This document shows positions 6,401 to 7,327 of a stretch of DNA of 7,327 nt, in pieces (the stretch's first letter is position 1; each line of letters opens with the position of its first letter). The notes under the pieces were generated by a model, which was given only the letters and a program-made list of their open reading frames with translations, was not told the origin of the DNA and did no database searches. The translations under genes were made by a program, and so were the position numbers. Source of the stretch: Candidatus Hermodarchaeota archaeon (lineage in GTDB: Archaea; Asgardarchaeota; Hermodarchaeia; Hermodarchaeales; Hermodarchaeaceae); assembly GCA_016840185.1 (NCBI GenBank), contig JAEOSV010000074.1, positions 1 to 7,327 of the forward strand, written 5' to 3'.

Positions 6401-7327
6401 CCATCGAAGCTAGCAATCTTCCCAATTACCAAACAAGCATTGGAATCGTCATGCTCAATATCATACCTATTGATTCAGTGTTAACAGTAAGTGGTCCTTC
6501 CTCTTCCGTAGTGGCAGGAGACACATTCCAAATCAACGCCAACTTTAGCACCATCTATGGATCCGCGTTACCTAACGCAACAGTCTATTTCAACTGGGCT
6601 GGAGGCAATGGAACCCTCTCCTATATTAGTGGCTGGACATTCGAAAGCATTCTCAACTCTTCAGGTTTAGATGCTGGTCAATATACAATTTACATCACTG
6701 CCAGTCACCAAAATGTCATTGAACAGCTTCGAACGGTTTCCGTTTCTCTAATCGTTATGCCTGCATATCTTGAATGTGATACTCCAGTTATCAATGTTGA
6801 TTGGGGTCACAACTTCACCGTACGTGCCCAATTCTACGACAATAACCTACTCCCCATTACGGGTGCCAATATTCAATTCATCTGGGGAACCCTCAACGGA
6901 ACCCTGCTACCTACTGGAACTCCAGGGTGGTACAACATCTCCCTCCCCAGTGATATCTTTTCGGTTGGGGTTTACGAATTAACCCTCACTTGTGACCATG
7001 AGGGTTACCAATATGCCATGACCTCCATCGGGTTAAACATCCAACCTCGCCAAACCAACCTTGATATTACCGAAATTCAAGCGGAACTTGATGAACAAGG
7101 TATCCTTATTCCATTGAATGGAACCTCTTGGCAAGTGCCGCGTGGCGATATTCTTTGGATTTATCTAAATTACACGGATAGCGATGGAAATGCGGTTACC
7201 AGTGCGACGGGTGCTTATACGTGGGAGTTTGGTAGTGGTGTGCTGCAATACTCGAGTGGGTTGTATTTTGCCAGTATTAACCTCACTGATGTGACACCAG
7301 GAATTTATGGTGTCTCAGTAACGTTAA
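385..7327 (+). CDS. Giant secreted, repeat-rich, sequon-dense cell-surface protein (C-terminus beyond window)
   Basis: One frame runs without a stop from the ATG at 385 to the right edge: 2,314 full codons and one base. I read it codon by codon and saw no frameshift. Order: signal peptide (residues 1 to about 26); jelly-roll, carbohydrate-binding-like domain (about 100-282); beta-rich segment (about 303-800); then Ig-like beta-sandwich modules of about 95-120 residues to the edge, including five in exact register at residues 1230-1721. Composition is rich in Asn, Thr, Ser, Tyr, Ile and Trp, with very little Lys or Cys. By hand I count about 80 N-X-S/T sequons, as expected for an archaeal N-glycosylated exoprotein. 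No catalytic motif is seen. I infer an extended surface stalk, adhesin or S-layer-associated protein. The membrane anchor or sorting signal expected at the C-terminus is outside the window. I recognise no named family for the full length. Surface location is well supported; the precise role is unknown. Confidence 0.93.
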   Translation, partial: MGNSKKTLVTLAFILGILLVVPHSQNLVPPVSGGIPPNSPYTGSGGSLDVFEFARNESSVFTDGINTTSFQYDASWFPSDYRGYQLVTSVTNLARTADPILNGDFDKYSEAFNIDGSEIGTERHNWTLTRNDGRNNNDNYRIISSIDNSSGGSPGDCMDITLRYDRTGLTTAIAYLESEFNYTSSISPSSLAFSFDIKFSSDITQQSWLYVNVSLEYQASIIASWQQTTDVYNPTSWDHHSMSTIPVNGTVTLRITVKKQGGSRWSDVDGHIYFDNFEYNIESPSKPSEVALTLNSEIVADTGGQTGSVTIYADPTTQEEAPLANCWTTTQNYQFDSSYNISFHYSYSMFVKHLQSTQATTEFSAPVDDTPTWEVNYSIPMDQPPSGHVGYSFGLYLEALWTFSELKNETGHTLSTYSYNATSRFIKLDDGIASSGQVYSIYASSLNYVLQVYLQKSATGLGGWTNVSAGDYFVTDDWLRVKASLRPIGSSGNNANVSIFYPNQTLWNSETTVTFHENNDTLTSSTWQVPNIDEADAGSAWVATVAYHNATQCGLKQQSFAVVIPSRGQEISPTDQTRVILGQSILVNATWENDVTPQYITDASAQIRYVDRNLQVQYEPMTANGFGAYSASFDTSSMSPDQNAEIYVELFRYGYVNATYADGTHLTFTINLVNDLDYSMIKPTSETGPNEYTAQTTRDAGYTSQVRFYDSYLDTYVRNDSGIWMNNVRVNFTYYEDPTGPTSWTLISTGNFVPDGFDATIFFRYDASFGDVEAVKYEVTMWMDGSYSWDYEQQNFTIIIEIVSFATNLDAIRTQITYPPAGSGDGWTQYENDTDVYTAHLYWNELFNITVFYENETTSTGIPGATVQLLIGASLYPLTDDTGGYYYYILNVTYLGLGQTDLYVNASLAAHAEQTIKIRVIVESRATQLTKDYPRSSVEIPYDDDFTISFNFTDIVPSSPLYITGATVLVVGYEPGKYTITNHLNGTYSILFWGNISETIYDVTVYFSLANYTTQNQYLEITIRYIETYASGSALSGSVPWGDNVTITLSFNDTDHGYSGIDGASLSFTWFDNIENVDYWIVLLGDGTYSIILNTTKVSTGTQSFTLTFVLNKTHYETAQVAVSFQVRDILTALYIVSISPGSSVPWGDTLTLTLTYNDTDHGHIAIPYATITCDWDEFYWSFVYNPANGAYTLTIRTESRLEGSYTIHIYAGKSHYQTFMTLQNFMTRNIQTNYQADPLFVPSQPWGNNVTIRIDYLDLDHGGYIPFAEIDSDWNATFYTIYLFGNGTYIIEFNTTCREVGSYTILITLNRTHYATQNVEIDLTLRNIQTDVTADPSYIWSHPWGDNTTISLDYLDQDHTAYVLGAIISVDWNASFFTIYDLGNGTYLIELNTTCRVIGSHTLEITLSRLHYVTQIIEIDITLREIQTGYSVDPAYIPSNPWGDNITIQVDYIDLDHGVYIPGAIIGVDWNASYFTIYDLGNGTYLIELNTSCREVGSHSITISVTLLNYGSQNIQVDLTLRDIQTDFEVDASVFPSHPWGDNVTVRINFLDIDHGGYVAGALVTTDWNASYYTIYLLGNGTYVIEFNTTCRNNGLHIALVSLSRIHYAGQSFQVRITLRDIQTDTDADPLYVTSHPWGVNLTIQIDYIDLEHSGYVLGASVGTNWDLGYFTIYDLLNGTYLIELNTTSRDVGSFSVQITLNQLHYESQIVNVQFTLHGRNTQVSYSSPEPVPFTEDLTFTIFYNDSATTDPIHNVTGNVYITVGCSSHPTLTLNYTILMLNNGYDGYFITIRTHNFLEVNVWYSFVVNITWPNITPYYQNQSLPVSGYVRSIHTSMVLDFDSIVFWGDLLYLNATYRDIDHDVVLSNGTVTLWLSWPSWSLVQIYPDGTYLIQIDSSAEDIGLANFTIRFSKPFYETSEQQVQFTVNPLPLYVEVLSTSPWVAEYQTLVNISVRVTDEYGRLMNDTMTTYYWAGLSPVNMTFVGSGIYNITFFANQTVGTYLVTIEASNLPNYQTSIGIVMLNIIPIDSVLTVSGPSSSVVAGDTFQINANFSTIYGSALPNATVYFNWAGGNGTLSYISGWTFESILNSSGLDAGQYTIYITASHQNVIEQLRTVSVSLIVMPAYLECDTPVINVDWGHNFTVRAQFYDNNLLPITGANIQFIWGTLNGTLLPTGTPGWYNISLPSDIFSVGVYELTLTCDHEGYQYAMTSIGLNIQPRQTNLDITEIQAELDEQGILIPLNGTSWQVPRGDILWIYLNYTDSDGNAVTSATGAYTWEFGSGVLQYSSGLYFASINLTDVTPGIYGVSVTL
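685..1230 (+). other. Jelly-roll, carbohydrate-binding-like N-terminal domain
   Basis: Residues about 101-282 start with 'LNGDFD' and have 'HNWTL' soon after. A run of alternating hydrophobic strands follows, and the domain ends with 'GHIYFDNFEYNIE' (residues 271-282). An 'NGDFE ... W ... YFDNV' frame at the two ends is typical of galactose-binding-like jelly rolls such as the CBM4/9-type modules found on secreted proteins. In those folds the end Asp/Asn residues often sit by a structural calcium. From this I infer a possible glycan-binding or structural head domain. Family assignment is by pattern only; a plain structural beta-sandwich is the alternative. Confidence 0.5.
1231..2796 (+). other. 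Beta-rich N-terminal segment without clear repeats
   Basis: Residues about 283-804 continue the same frame. A stretch from GGQ at residue 303 to 'LRVKASLRP' (about residue 487) looks like another beta-sandwich domain. From 'VILGQSILVNATW' (near 2116-2154) onward, the opening strand of an Ig-like module resembles the later repeats, and 'DAGYTSQVRFYD' and 'NFTYYED' (near 2480-2600) suggest one more diverged module. These copies lack the PWGDN and DxDH hallmarks. Lysine is present here at modest frequency, unlike in the second half of the protein. Domain limits are approximate. Confidence 0.45.
2797..4071 (+). repeat. Four diverged Ig-like repeats preceding the regular array
   Basis: Units start near 2797, 3160, 3457 and 3769. 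They are about 121, 99, 104 and 101 residues long. The last two carry clear hallmarks: 'VPWGDNVTITL ... FNDTDHGYSG ... GDGTYSIILNTT ... NKTHYETA' and 'VPWGDTLTLTL ... YNDTDHGHIA ... THY-like SHYQTF'. The unit at 3160 has 'IPYDDDFTISF', 'LNGTYSILF' and 'ANYTTQ' at the same points. The unit at 2797 has 'YWNELFNITVFYENE'. They are the same fold as the central array but with variable length, so they appear older or less constrained. Confidence 0.75.
4072..5547 (+). repeat. Central tandem array: five Ig-like repeats in 294-bp register
   Basis: Units lie at 4072-4365, 4366-4659, 4660-4953, 4954-5247 (294 bp, 98 residues each) and 5248-5547 (300 bp). Each starts with a form of 'xIQTx'. In order it then has 'PWGxN-x-T', 'D-Y/F-x-D-x-D/E-H', a Gly/Ala-rich turn, 'DWNAS/T' (NWDLG in unit 5), 'FTIYDLGNGTYLIELNTTCR' or a close variant, 'VGS', and 'HY-x-x-Q' before the last strand. 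The hydrophobic alternation and the 'NGTYxIEL' strand are typical of Ig-like or related extracellular beta-sandwiches. 'DLDHGG' resembles a loop that could bind calcium, which is inference. Synonymous sites differ widely between units while the protein motifs stay the same, so the copies are not recent. Role: likely a rigid, glycosylated spacer or an adhesive array. Confidence 0.92.
5548..7327 (+). repeat. Diverged Ig-like repeats after the array (last one cut by the window edge)
   Basis: Approximate unit starts are 5548, 5881, 6169, 6460, 6757 and 7045, giving lengths of about 95-111 residues. The unit at 5881 keeps 'FWGDLLYLNATYRDIDHD ... PDGTYLIQIDSS ... KPFYETS'. The one at 6757 has 'DWGHNFTVRAQFYD ... 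GWYNISL ... HEGYQYA'. The one at 7045 has 'PRGDILWIYLNYTDSDG'. The units at 5548, 6169 and 6460 keep the strand pattern (for example 'GIYNITFFANQTVGTY') but lose W-G-D or DxDH. The final module is incomplete, and no transmembrane helix, PGF-type tail or other anchor is reached. Confidence 0.75.

Overview
The window looks archaeal. The signs are a TTTAAA-type TATA box in the intergenic region, a short GGTG Shine-Dalgarno-like site, and a giant secreted protein with about 80 N-X-S/T sequons. AT-leaning intergenic DNA and repeats of the type 'PWGDNxTI ... DxDHG ... NGTYxIELNTT' remind me of large surface proteins in Asgard archaea (Thorarchaeota-like) and some Thermoplasmatota. That lineage call is from memory and is only moderately confident. 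I see no RNA genes, insertion sequences, CRISPR arrays or integrase sites.

Layout: (1) Positions 1-202, minus strand, hold the first 67 codons of a PfkB/ribokinase-family sugar or nucleoside kinase that runs off the left edge. (2) Positions 203-384 are a 182-bp divergent promoter region. It has a good TATA box for the rightward gene, a possible leader hairpin, a GGTG ribosome-binding site and a weak inverted repeat. (3) Positions 385-7327, plus strand, are one uninterrupted reading frame of at least 2,314 codons with no stop before the right edge. It takes up about 95% of the window. All other long open frames inside it are shadows.

The giant protein begins with a signal peptide. A jelly-roll, carbohydrate-binding-like N-terminal domain follows, then poorly recognisable beta-rich modules. 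A long chain of Ig-like beta-sandwich repeats of roughly 95-120 residues comes after that. In the middle (4072-5547) five repeats are in exact register, four at 294 bp and the last at 300 bp. They carry conserved W, DxDH, sequon and single-Cys positions. Repeats on both sides are more diverged copies of the same fold. The architecture fits an extended, heavily glycosylated cell-surface stalk, adhesin or S-layer-associated protein. Its anchor would lie beyond the right edge and cannot be seen here.

The most notable observations are the position-locked sequons, the lone cysteine repeated every 98 residues, and the near absence of lysine in the last 1,100 residues (one in total). Nothing in the sequence links the kinase functionally to the surface protein beyond their shared divergent intergenic region.
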